Positions 36,879 through 44,200 of a stretch of 64,000 bases of DNA are shown here, in pieces. The number at the start of each line of letters is the position of its first letter. The stretch's first letter is position 1. A model generated the notes under the pieces. That model was not told where the DNA came from, searched no databases, and was given only the letters and a program-made list of their open reading frames with translations. The stretch spans positions 558,001 through 622,000 of the forward strand of contig NZ_CP053840.1 in assembly GCF_013201665.1 (NCBI RefSeq), written 5' to 3'. The DNA comes from Arcobacter venerupis (GTDB lineage Bacteria; Campylobacterota; Campylobacteria; Campylobacterales; Arcobacteraceae). A program made the position numbers and the translations under genes.

Positions 36879-37108
36879 TCTTCTTCCTTAGCTCTTTGTT
36901 TTTTTTTATCTTCAATGCACTCTTTTGTCGCACAAATTGTCTCTTTGATTTCACTTACATTCTCTTTTGTTTTATCTAAAGTTGTATTTGCAAAATCTTT
37001 TGATTTTTTTAATAAGTTAGAAGTTTTTTCTTTTAATTTATCTTTATTTTTAAAAGCAATAACAGCACCAGCACCTACAGCTAAACCTAATATAAATGGT
37101 AAAGGCAT
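36875..37108 (-). CDS. YtxH-like small membrane protein (ferrosome-like locus)
   Basis: A 77-residue protein with an N-terminal glycine-rich helix (PFILGLAVGAGAVIAF at residues 3-18) followed by a long charged amphipathic helix (LKEKTSNLLKKSKDFANTTLDKT), the general layout of YtxH-type proteins. Two cysteines (CATKEC near 60-65) could bind metal, though that is speculative. It lies three bases after the ferritin-like gene and overlaps the next gene by four bases. The function is unknown. Confidence 0.6.
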   Translation of the reverse strand: MPLPFILGLAVGAGAVIAFKNKDKLKEKTSNLLKKSKDFANTTLDKTKENVSEIKETICATKECIEDKKKQRAKEEE

Positions 37109-37111
37109 CTT

Positions 37112-37798
37112 TTACTCCTCTTCTTCTTTAATAGTTTTTTTTGAAAGGTAATTATTTAAAAGTGCAATAGTAGCAGCACCAACAGCCGCACCACTGAGCA
37201 TATTTAGATTTAATTTTGAAAATATTTTTGACATTGAGCTTTCATCAACATTTCCATTCATAATATCATCTAAAATAACTTGATATTCACCAAGTTTTTC
37301 CATAATATTTTCTTGATTAATATTTGTATTATTCCCATTATTATAATGATTTAAAACACAATTTCTAAATGCAGGTAAATGATTATTAAAAGAGGCTGCT
37401 TGAAGTTTGAAAAGTGTATCTTTTATATCATTTTCTACAGTAAAACTAAGTAAATTATTGTACATAGCAATATTGTTTATTTCAGCTGCAACGCCCATTT
37501 CACAACATTCTATTATTGTATTTGGTATTTCAATTTTTGAAGCCCAATTATTTATAGGAACTTCAACACCATATTTTTCCATCAAATTTATAAGTGCAGT
37601 ATAATGAATTGCTTCTGCTTCTTTTATATTTACAAAAGGTTGTATTAAACCAAATTTTTCAATTATTTTTGTATAAGTTTCGTAAGCTTTAAATTCATCA
37701 TAAACAGCAATTCTAAGAATCTGAGAGTTAATAGGAATTTGACTATTAACATCAACTCTTGCAGATATTAATATTGCTTCATCAATATTTTCTTCCAT
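37112..37798 (-). CDS. Membrane-anchored ferritin-like diiron protein
   Basis: A 228-residue protein. Residues ~26-145 form a four-helix ferritin-like (DUF2202-like) domain. The helix-1 motif is YDEFKAYETYTKIIEKFG with Glu35/Glu40, helix 2 has KEAEAIHYTALINLMEKYG with Glu62 and His65, and helix 3 has GVAAEINNIAMY with Glu106. His140 lies in NNHLPAF, so a diiron site can be assembled. A linker follows, and the C-terminus is a glycine-rich membrane helix (LSGAAVGAATIALLNNYL at 201-218). Oxidising or holding iron at a membrane, possibly that of a ferrosome, is inferred. It starts within the stop of the HMA-like gene. Confidence 0.72.
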   Translation of the reverse strand: MEENIDEAILISARVDVNSQIPINSQILRIAVYDEFKAYETYTKIIEKFGLIQPFVNIKEAEAIHYTALINLMEKYGVEVPINNWASKIEIPNTIIECCEMGVAAEINNIAMYNNLLSFTVENDIKDTLFKLQAASFNNHLPAFRNCVLNHYNNGNNTNINQENIMEKLGEYQVILDDIMNGNVDESSMSKIFSKLNLNMLSGAAVGAATIALLNNYLSKKTIKEEEE

Positions 37799-38112
37799 TA
37801 AACCACCTCTTTTGCAAGTCTATTTATTAATATAGATAATTCTTCTATATTTTCATTTTTTACTAAATCTTCCCAATGTTTTGGTTTAAAAATAGTTGGT
37901 TCATAAATAATTGTAACAGAGGCAATAATTTTATTTATTTTTATATTAATTATTCCATCTATTTTATTAGGTAAGTTTTCAATATCACTTAGGGAAATAT
38001 TTCCACTTTCATTCTTGATTTTTGGGTTTACTCTAACTCTTAATCTTCCTGGAGTGTGTGCAATAATTGAAAAAAAACTAGCTATTTTTATTATATCTTC
38101 TGTACTAATCAA
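37798..38112 (-). CDS. HMA-like protein with PGRLRVR motif (first gene of the ferrosome-like operon)
   Basis: A 104-residue protein with a TTG start seven bases after AAAGGA. The N-terminal segment AHTPGRLRVRV at residues ~18-28 is followed by a beta-alpha-beta arrangement (LSDIENLPNKIDGIINIKIN, then SVTIIYEP), typical of the HMA-like fold without the CxxC copper site. The Arg-x-Arg motif echoes RVRY at the ATPase N-terminus. The C-terminal helices contain KHWEDLV. It heads the run of six overlapping or nearly touching genes ending with the ATPase. A half-site GATAATGAG lies ~75 bases upstream. Confidence 0.65.
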   Translation of the reverse strand: MISTEDIIKIASFFSIIAHTPGRLRVRVNPKIKNESGNISLSDIENLPNKIDGIINIKINKIIASVTIIYEPTIFKPKHWEDLVKNENIEELSILINRLAKEVV

Positions 38113-38189
38113 AATAATCCTTTCATTACTAGTATTTTTTCTTAGTTTTTCTTAAGTTCTACTTATTAAAAATTAAAACTCATTATCAC

Positions 38190-38642
38190 TTAGTTTTGGC
38201 ATTTTTCGCAAGTTCCATATATTGTCATAACATGTTCTTTTAAAATAAAATTATTTTTTTCTGCAATTTTAATTTGATTTAGTTCAATCAAGTTATCTGC
38301 AAACTCGATAATCTTACCACATGAAGTACAAATAAGATGATCATGATGTTCAGAAAGATTTAGTTCATATCTTACTATTCCATCTCCAATATCTAATTGA
38401 TTTACTAATTTCATATCATGGAAAAATTTCATTGCTCTATAAACTGTTGCAATTCCTATTGATACATTGTAATTTGTTTTGATTTTAGTTGAAATTTCTT
38501 CTGCTGTTAAATGCTCTTTTGAAAAATATAGAATTTTTAAAATATAATCTTTTTGTATTGAATTTTTTAAACCTATTTTAGAAACATTATTTTTAAAATT
38601 TTTTAAAAAATTATTAAATGAGATATCTTGTGTAGTTTCCAT
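38190..38642 (-). CDS. fur: Ferric uptake regulator (Fur family)
   Basis: A 150-residue DNA-binding repressor, taking METTQDISF at 38642 as the start; the open frame extends further, but that would run through the 47-codon upstream gene. The winged-helix domain contains HLTAEEISTKIKTNYNVSIGIATVYRAMKFF. The metal domain has SEHHDHLICTSCGKIIEFADN with the His cluster and first Cys pair, and the second Cys pair CEKC near the end. The IIEFADN segment looks more like Fur than PerR, but paralogues are common. It lies just upstream of the ferrosome-like operon on the same strand and amid several Fur boxes. Confidence 0.82.
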   Translation of the reverse strand: METTQDISFNNFLKNFKNNVSKIGLKNSIQKDYILKILYFSKEHLTAEEISTKIKTNYNVSIGIATVYRAMKFFHDMKLVNQLDIGDGIVRYELNLSEHHDHLICTSCGKIIEFADNLIELNQIKIAEKNNFILKEHVMTIYGTCEKCQN

Positions 38643-38785
38643 TAATTTAAGCCTTTTATGAAAATAAAGATGATTCCTAATGAAAGAGTAAGTGCATATA
38701 ATTTCCATAAATTATTATGAATTTTAACATTTCTTTTATATAGCGATGAATTTGTAATATCTTTTTGATTTAATAACTCTTTCAA
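38642..38785 (-). CDS. 47-residue single-helix membrane protein coupled to fur
   Basis: A short frame starting TTG at 38785, six bases after AAAAGGAGA, which is one of the best ribosome sites in this region. The first ~27 residues are polar and basic (SSLYKRNVKIHNNLWK). They are followed by a membrane helix (LYALTLSLGIIFIFIKG). The stop TAA overlaps the fur ATG by one base, so the two are co-translated. I do not recognise it. A small membrane partner or leader peptide for fur are both possible. Confidence 0.6.
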   Translation of the reverse strand: MKELLNQKDITNSSLYKRNVKIHNNLWKLYALTLSLGIIFIFIKGLN

Positions 38786-38840
38786 AAGTATCTCCTTTTA
38801 TTAATCTTGAATATTATCATTAATTATCTTAAAGAATATT

Positions 38841-38853
38841 GATTGTAATTATC
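38841..38853. promoter_or_regulatory. Fur-like site between the fur unit and the 130-residue gene
   Basis: GATTGTAATTATC matches 11 of 13 positions of the Fur palindrome. A second AT-rich cluster (ATTATCATTAATTATC at about 38813-38828) is made of two GATAAT-type half-sites. Together they could control fur itself and the divergent gene. Confidence 0.55.
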
Positions 38854-38912
38854 ATTTTAAATCTAAATTAAGTATTTTATACATATAATCAAAAAAAATA
38901 AAAAGGATTTTT

Positions 38913-39305
38913 ATGTTGAATGTTACACTTTTAACATCAGTTGCAAAAAGTGCTTTAGTTGGCGCAGTTGCCACAAAAATAGTAGATACATTAATCTCTT
39001 CTAAAATTAATAATAAAATTGAACAAAATAAATGGCTTAGAAATACTAAATTAGAACTATTTTCAAAATTAACAGAAGATATTTTATCAACTGATTCTAC
39101 AAATATCGAACTTCAATTAAGAGAAATTAAAAAAACATCTGCAAAGATTGTATTATTAATTAATGATAGAAAGTTAAGTGATAAAATTGAACACTATACA
39201 AATACTCTAATAAAATTTAGTGAAAATGAAAGAGTAGAAAAAAGTGCATTAAGTTTAGTAAATAAAGATATGGTCTCTTTTTTAAGTAGAAATATAAAAT
39301 TATAA
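38913..39305 (+). CDS. Hypothetical protein with N-terminal membrane helix
   Basis: A 130-residue protein behind a good AAAAGGA site. An Ala/Val-rich hydrophobic segment (LLTSVAKSALVGAVATKIVDTL, ~5-26) precedes a wholly helical, charged region (NKIEQNKWLRNTKLELFSKL). No known family was recognised. It diverges from the fur unit across Fur-like sites, so it may belong to the iron response. Its 3' end overlaps the 3' end of the sensor kinase gene by six bases. Confidence 0.6.
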   Translation: MLNVTLLTSVAKSALVGAVATKIVDTLISSKINNKIEQNKWLRNTKLELFSKLTEDILSTDSTNIELQLREIKKTSAKIVLLINDRKLSDKIEHYTNTLIKFSENERVEKSALSLVNKDMVSFLSRNIKL

Positions 39306-41123
39306 ATTAAAAGTAATAGATAATTGAGTTCCTTTTGAATTAACAATATTTAGCTTCCCATTTAGTTGAATAGTTGCTATTGAATTAATTAAATTTAATC
39401 CAAGAGTATCTGTTTCTTCTATTTGAAAATCTTCTTTTAATCCTATTCCATTATCAATTATTTCTAAAATGCATTGGTTATTTAAGAATTTAAACTTTAA
39501 TGAAATAAGACCTTTTTTATCAGGAAATGCGTATTTAAAACAATTTGTTAAAGCTTCATTTATTATTAATCCACAAGGCAAGGCATAATCTATATTTAAA
39601 AAGATTTCATCTACTTGTAAAAGAATTTGAATTTCATGATTATCCTCAAAAGTTGATTTTATATCTTCAACTAATTGTTCTACATAATTTTTAAAATTTA
39701 TTGAGTCAATATTTTGCGATTCATATAATTTTGTATGAAGTAAAGCCATTGTATATATTCTATTTTCAATATTAGAAAGAGCATTTCTTGTATTTAGATC
39801 TTCTATTTTGAATTTTTGTAGTTTAATTAAATTGATTGTTAATGCAAGATTATTTTTTACTCTATGATGAATCTCTTTTAAAAGTATTTCTTTTGATTTT
39901 AATAAATTTGAGAGTTCAACAGTTCTATTTTCTACTTCTGAATCTAAATTTTTTATATTATCTTCAAGCTTATCAAGCATTGAATCAAAAGCTACTCCAA
40001 GTATTCCTATATCATCATTTCCTTTTACTTCACTTCTTAAATTTAGTTTTCCTAAACAAATTTGTTTTGCAGTATTTGATAATATATCTATATTTTTTAT
40101 CCATTTTTTAAGAAGAAAATAACCAAATACTATTGAAATTAATAGGGCTAAAATTGATATTGGTAATATAGTTATTATTGGGCTATTTATATTGTTTTTA
40201 AAATCATCTTCAAAGGCACTTAAAATAAAAACAAAACTTTGATTATCTTTTTTATAGATTTTACTAATCCAAGTTAATGTAGTTTTATCATCTATCTTAT
40301 GTTTAATATTTTTTATGTTTTCAACATCCAAAATATCTTTTATAGTTAATTCTCCACTTTTTGGTAATCTATAATTTGAAATTTTACTCACACAAAAATT
40401 TTTATTGTTTTCATTATCTATTGTATCAAGGGATTTATATAATTCTTCTGCTTCTATTTGATTATTTATCCACATCATATAGATTTTACCTTTGTGAATA
40501 TTTTCAGTTAATGAAAACCCTTCTTGAACGATTTTTTTTACATCTTGTTCAATATTTTTATAATTATTACTAAAATATGAGCTACAAGAGAGTTGTAATT
40601 CTTGTTTTTTAATTTTTGTTTTAAAAGTGTAATAAGTTGGATGTGGACAAAAAGTTTTTATAGTATCAATCTTGTTCCAAGTATCATAATTAAATTTTTG
40701 AAAATCAAATTTGTTATTTACTCTTTTATTTTTTAAGGATAATATATTTGTATTATTTTCAAATAAATCTATATTACAATTAAATTCTTTACTAAGATTT
40801 ATTAAATCATTTTTTATATTTTGTTGAACGTAATTTTTATCAAGATTTACATTGGTTTTTATTTTATCAATTAAGTTAACTATTTCTTTAGTTGATTCAC
40901 TTTTTTCGAATAAACCATATTCTTCAAAATAATCAACTACTAAATCAATTTGGGTTTTTGTAAGAAGTACCATTTTTTCAGTTTGTAAAATAGCATTATT
41001 ATATTGTTCTTTTTCAATTCGGGGGATTAGCAAAATGAATAAAATTGCTAATAATACTAAAGCCAATGAAAAAAAAGTAAAACCAATTTTTAAGCTAATG
41101 GGAATGTTTTTATAATTTGCCAA
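39300..41123 (-). CDS. Membrane sensor histidine kinase (HisKA_2 type)
   Basis: A 607-residue kinase. Helices at ~11-33 and ~315-338 flank a 280-residue periplasmic sensor domain containing Cys residues at 116, 159, 180 and 244. A HAMP linker (~340-392) leads to a HisKA_2 dimerisation segment with KEIHHRVKNNLALTINLIKLQ (phospho-His 419 or 420). The ATPase domain shows LIINEALTNCFKYAFPD and DNGIGL. It lies two bases after a response regulator gene and is divergent from a TonB-dependent receptor, so it may sense a ligand linked to that uptake system. The sensed signal cannot be inferred. Confidence 0.85.
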   Translation of the reverse strand: MANYKNIPISLKIGFTFFSLALVLLAILFILLIPRIEKEQYNNAILQTEKMVLLTKTQIDLVVDYFEEYGLFEKSESTKEIVNLIDKIKTNVNLDKNYVQQNIKNDLINLSKEFNCNIDLFENNTNILSLKNKRVNNKFDFQKFNYDTWNKIDTIKTFCPHPTYYTFKTKIKKQELQLSCSSYFSNNYKNIEQDVKKIVQEGFSLTENIHKGKIYMMWINNQIEAEELYKSLDTIDNENNKNFCVSKISNYRLPKSGELTIKDILDVENIKNIKHKIDDKTTLTWISKIYKKDNQSFVFILSAFEDDFKNNINSPIITILPISILALLISIVFGYFLLKKWIKNIDILSNTAKQICLGKLNLRSEVKGNDDIGILGVAFDSMLDKLEDNIKNLDSEVENRTVELSNLLKSKEILLKEIHHRVKNNLALTINLIKLQKFKIEDLNTRNALSNIENRIYTMALLHTKLYESQNIDSINFKNYVEQLVEDIKSTFEDNHEIQILLQVDEIFLNIDYALPCGLIINEALTNCFKYAFPDKKGLISLKFKFLNNQCILEIIDNGIGLKEDFQIEETDTLGLNLINSIATIQLNGKLNIVNSKGTQLSITFNL

Positions 41124-41125
41124 AA

Positions 41126-41839
41126 TTATTTAACTTTTAATTTATAACCTGATTCAAAAATATTTTCAATAATTTCAAATCCTATTTTTTGTTTTAATCT
41201 GTAAATTAGAGTTCTTAATTTACCTAAATCGTATAAATTTTCTCTCCAAATATAACTACTTATTCGTTCAAACGAGACTACTTCTTTTTGATAATCACTT
41301 AGTAATTCAATTAGCTTTATTTCATTTCCTGTTAATTTTAAAGGTTCATTATTTTTATAAAGAATAGATTTTCCTTTATGAAATTTAAAATCATTTTCTA
41401 AAAATATGAATTCATCATTATTTAAAAAAATCTCTTTATTTTTAAAAAAATAGTTATGTTTATTAAGTGATGTTCGTATTGTTGTATGTAATTCTTTATC
41501 TTTGCAAGGCTTAATTAAATATCCGTAAGGTTCGCAAGATAAGGTTTTTTCAATTGTTTTCTCATCTGAATATGAAGTTAGAAAAATAATTGGAATTTTT
41601 CTTGTTTGCCATAAAAATTTGGCAATTTCAATGCCACAAGAAGAGTTCTTTAATTTTATGTCAACTAATGCTAAATCTGGAATGCAATTATTTAGATGAT
41701 TAATTGTTCCACTCATTGAATTCTCAATTCCCGAAACGCTATATCCAAAACTTTTCAAAGTATATTTTAATCCCAATGCCAAAACAGCTTCGTCTTCAAT
41801 AATTAAAATTGAAATATCTTTTAGATGATTTTTAGACAA
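41126..41839 (-). CDS. Response regulator, OmpR type
   Basis: A 237-residue protein. The receiver domain (1-125) has the acidic pocket IIEDE, phospho-acceptor Asp60 in LALVDIKLK, and Lys110 in GYLIKPC. A C-terminal winged-helix DNA-binding domain follows, with LKLTGNEIKLIELLSDYQKE and LRTLIYRLKQKIG. It is the partner of the kinase two bases downstream. The 74 bases to the divergent receptor gene make that receptor operon the obvious target. Confidence 0.87.
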   Translation of the reverse strand: MSKNHLKDISILIIEDEAVLALGLKYTLKSFGYSVSGIENSMSGTINHLNNCIPDLALVDIKLKNSSCGIEIAKFLWQTRKIPIIFLTSYSDEKTIEKTLSCEPYGYLIKPCKDKELHTTIRTSLNKHNYFFKNKEIFLNNDEFIFLENDFKFHKGKSILYKNNEPLKLTGNEIKLIELLSDYQKEVVSFERISSYIWRENLYDLGKLRTLIYRLKQKIGFEIIENIFESGYKLKVK

Positions 41840-41879
41840 AATGTTCCTTTGTGATTTTATTGTGATTAGTATTAGTTAT

Positions 41880-41892
41880 GATACTCAATATC
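41880..41892. promoter_or_regulatory. Weak Fur-like site upstream of the TonB-dependent receptor
   Basis: GATACTCAATATC matches 11 of 13 positions of the Fur palindrome and lies 21 bases upstream of the receptor start. The response regulator may also bind here. Confidence 0.4.
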
Positions 41893-41913
41893 AATTTAAA
41901 ATAGGATTAAACA

Positions 41914-43890
41914 ATGAAACAAAAAATATTATTAAGTTCATTAACTGCATTAGTTTTAATGACAAATAATTTAAATGCCCAAGAAACAACAGAAATTGAA
42001 GATGTTACAGTTTGGGAAACTCAAGTTATAAGTTCATCTTTAAACTTAGGTGAAAATGCAATTGAAACAAAACAAGCAGATCACTTAAGTGATTTATTAA
42101 GAGATTTACCAGGAGTTGAAGTTGGGGGAAGCCATTCAATTAATAATAGAATTAACATGAGAGGTTTACAAGATGAAGATTTAAGTATTACTCTTGATGG
42201 TGCAAAAATTCAAAATGTAAATATGTTTCACCACATTGGAAATTTACTTATTAATCCAGATATTCTAAAAAAAGCTGATATTCAAGTTGGGACAAACTCT
42301 GTTGTAAGTGGGAGTTTAGGTGGTTCTGTTGCTTTTGAAACAAAAGATGGGAAAGATATGCTTGATAAAGGAAAAGATTTTGGAGCAAGGGTCTCTTCAA
42401 CTTATAATTCAAATAATAGTTTGGGTGGTTCGATAACAGGATATGGAAAAGTATCAAATGATATTGATTTTTTAGTTTATCATAACTATTTAAATAAAAA
42501 TAATTGGAAAGATGGGGAAGGTAAAAAAAGTTTTGGTTCAGATGGAAATATTCAAAATACTTTAACTAAATTAGGATATAACATAAATGATGCCCAAAGA
42601 ATTTCTATCTCTTATGATACTTTAACAGATGAAGGAGACTATTTCCCAAGACCTGATATGGGTTCAAATGCAAATGCTGCTTTAACAGGAGCTGGAAAAA
42701 CTTTTGATACAGAATATACAAGAGAAACTATAACTTTAAAACATGAGTTAAATTTAGGAGATAAATTAGTTCTAGATACAACAGTTTATTCAAATGAAAA
42801 TGAACTAGAAAGAGATGAAAATTGGGTAGGAGGTGCTAGAAGTCCAAGACCTGATTTTATAGGTACATTAAAAGGTGAAGTAAAAACAGTAGGACTTAAT
42901 ACAAAAGCTCAATCTAATATTGATGTATTAACAACTCTAAATACTTTTACTTATGGACTTACATATGATGAGCAAACAAGTAAAGTTTCTTGGAATGGAG
43001 CTAAATATGGAAAAGATGAAGAAGCAAAAGAAACAGCAATTTTTGTTGAAGATGCGATTGATTTTGATAATGGCTTGGTTATAACTCCAGGAGTTAGATA
43101 TACAAACTATAAATTAGATAGTTCATATGGAGATATAAATGACAATGAATTTACTTATGGTTTAGCAGGAGAGTATGCTTTAAGTGAAACTGTTACATTA
43201 CAAGCAAGTGGAACAACTCTTTATAAAGGTGTTCCAATGGTAGATGTTTTGGCTTCTGATAGAACTGTTATGACAGAAAGTGGAGATTTAAAAGCAGAAA
43301 CAGGACTAAATAAAGAAGTTGGATTTACTTACTTAAATGATAATGTTCTAAATGCAGATAAAGTAGGTTTTTCATTTAAATATTTTAGAACAGATATTAA
43401 AGATGTTATTCAAGCTTGGGATGGAAATACTCCTATTATTTTTAATAATGGAGATTTAGAACTTAAAGGTTTTGAAGCAAGCTTTAAATTCATAAAAGGA
43501 GATGTTTCAACATTATTCGCACTTTCAAAATCTGATACAGAGTTTTCAGCAACACAAAAAGCATCAAATTATGAACAAGGTGACAAAGTTACTATTGGAA
43601 TTGATTATAAAATCACTCCTTTAGTAGATGTTTCTTGGAACTCAATTTTTGTAAAAGGAAGTGGGGATGGAGTTGATTCACTAGAAAAATCTGGATATGG
43701 AGTACATGATGCTTCAATAAAATATATTCCTGAAATAAATAAGAATTTATCAGTTATAGCAGGAATTGATAATATTTTTGATAAAGAATATATAGCTCAT
43801 ACTTCAAGAAATGATTACTCAAGAGGAATATTTTTAGGTGATTATGAACCAGGAAGAAGTTATAAAGTAACATTGGCTTATAAATTCTAA
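41914..43890 (+). CDS. TonB-dependent outer-membrane receptor
   Basis: A 658-residue receptor. The signal peptide is MKQKILLSSLTALVLMTNNLNA. A TonB-box-like segment (IEDVTVWE) follows, then the plug domain at ~50-165 with RINMRGLQDEDLSITLDGAK and NSVVSGSLGGSVAFETKDGK. The rest is a 22-strand beta-barrel, including NIFDKEYIAHTSRNDY and the aromatic C-terminus VTLAYKF. The plug resembles heme or siderophore receptors, but I cannot name the substrate. It heads an apparent operon with a small membrane protein and a PepSY protein. A two-component system diverges from it. Confidence 0.9.
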   Translation: MKQKILLSSLTALVLMTNNLNAQETTEIEDVTVWETQVISSSLNLGENAIETKQADHLSDLLRDLPGVEVGGSHSINNRINMRGLQDEDLSITLDGAKIQNVNMFHHIGNLLINPDILKKADIQVGTNSVVSGSLGGSVAFETKDGKDMLDKGKDFGARVSSTYNSNNSLGGSITGYGKVSNDIDFLVYHNYLNKNNWKDGEGKKSFGSDGNIQNTLTKLGYNINDAQRISISYDTLTDEGDYFPRPDMGSNANAALTGAGKTFDTEYTRETITLKHELNLGDKLVLDTTVYSNENELERDENWVGGARSPRPDFIGTLKGEVKTVGLNTKAQSNIDVLTTLNTFTYGLTYDEQTSKVSWNGAKYGKDEEAKETAIFVEDAIDFDNGLVITPGVRYTNYKLDSSYGDINDNEFTYGLAGEYALSETVTLQASGTTLYKGVPMVDVLASDRTVMTESGDLKAETGLNKEVGFTYLNDNVLNADKVGFSFKYFRTDIKDVIQAWDGNTPIIFNNGDLELKGFEASFKFIKGDVSTLFALSKSDTEFSATQKASNYEQGDKVTIGIDYKITPLVDVSWNSIFVKGSGDGVDSLEKSGYGVHDASIKYIPEINKNLSVIAGIDNIFDKEYIAHTSRNDYSRGIFLGDYEPGRSYKVTLAYKF

Positions 43891-43900
43891 AAGACAAAAA

Positions 43901-44200
43901 ATGAAACAAAGTATTTATTCCTTTTTAAATGAACCCAAAACCAAAATTGGTTGGGTTCATGGACTCATTTCCTGTATAGGCAGTTTTATCAGTAGTTTTC
44001 TAATAATGTCTTTGATTTCTTCAATAATTTTTGCAGATTTTGCTTATAAAACTATTCCTCCAATGATAATAACACCTATACTAATTACTTTAATAGCTAC
44101 TTGGTTACTTTTTAATAAAACATATTTCGAAATCATAAAAAAGATTTTATACCTAATAATTATTTATCTAATAATTGTATTTTTAAAAGGAGTTATTTAA
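43901..44200 (+). CDS. Small three-helix membrane protein of the iron-uptake cluster
   Basis: A 99-residue protein with three hydrophobic segments at roughly 17-45, 53-70 and 78-97, starting 11 bases after the receptor stop. The start motif FLNEPKTKIGWVHGL precedes the first helix. The stop shares a base with the ATG of the PepSY gene. Small helical proteins of this kind often accompany PepSY-type proteins in receptor operons, but no family was recognised with certainty. Confidence 0.65.
   Translation: MKQSIYSFLNEPKTKIGWVHGLISCIGSFISSFLIMSLISSIIFADFAYKTIPPMIITPILITLIATWLLFNKTYFEIIKKILYLIIIYLIIVFLKGVI

Noticed and set aside
38643-38708. Extended N-terminus for Fur
   Set aside because: The extra 22 residues are not Fur-like and run in another frame through the 47-codon gene, which has a much better ribosome site.
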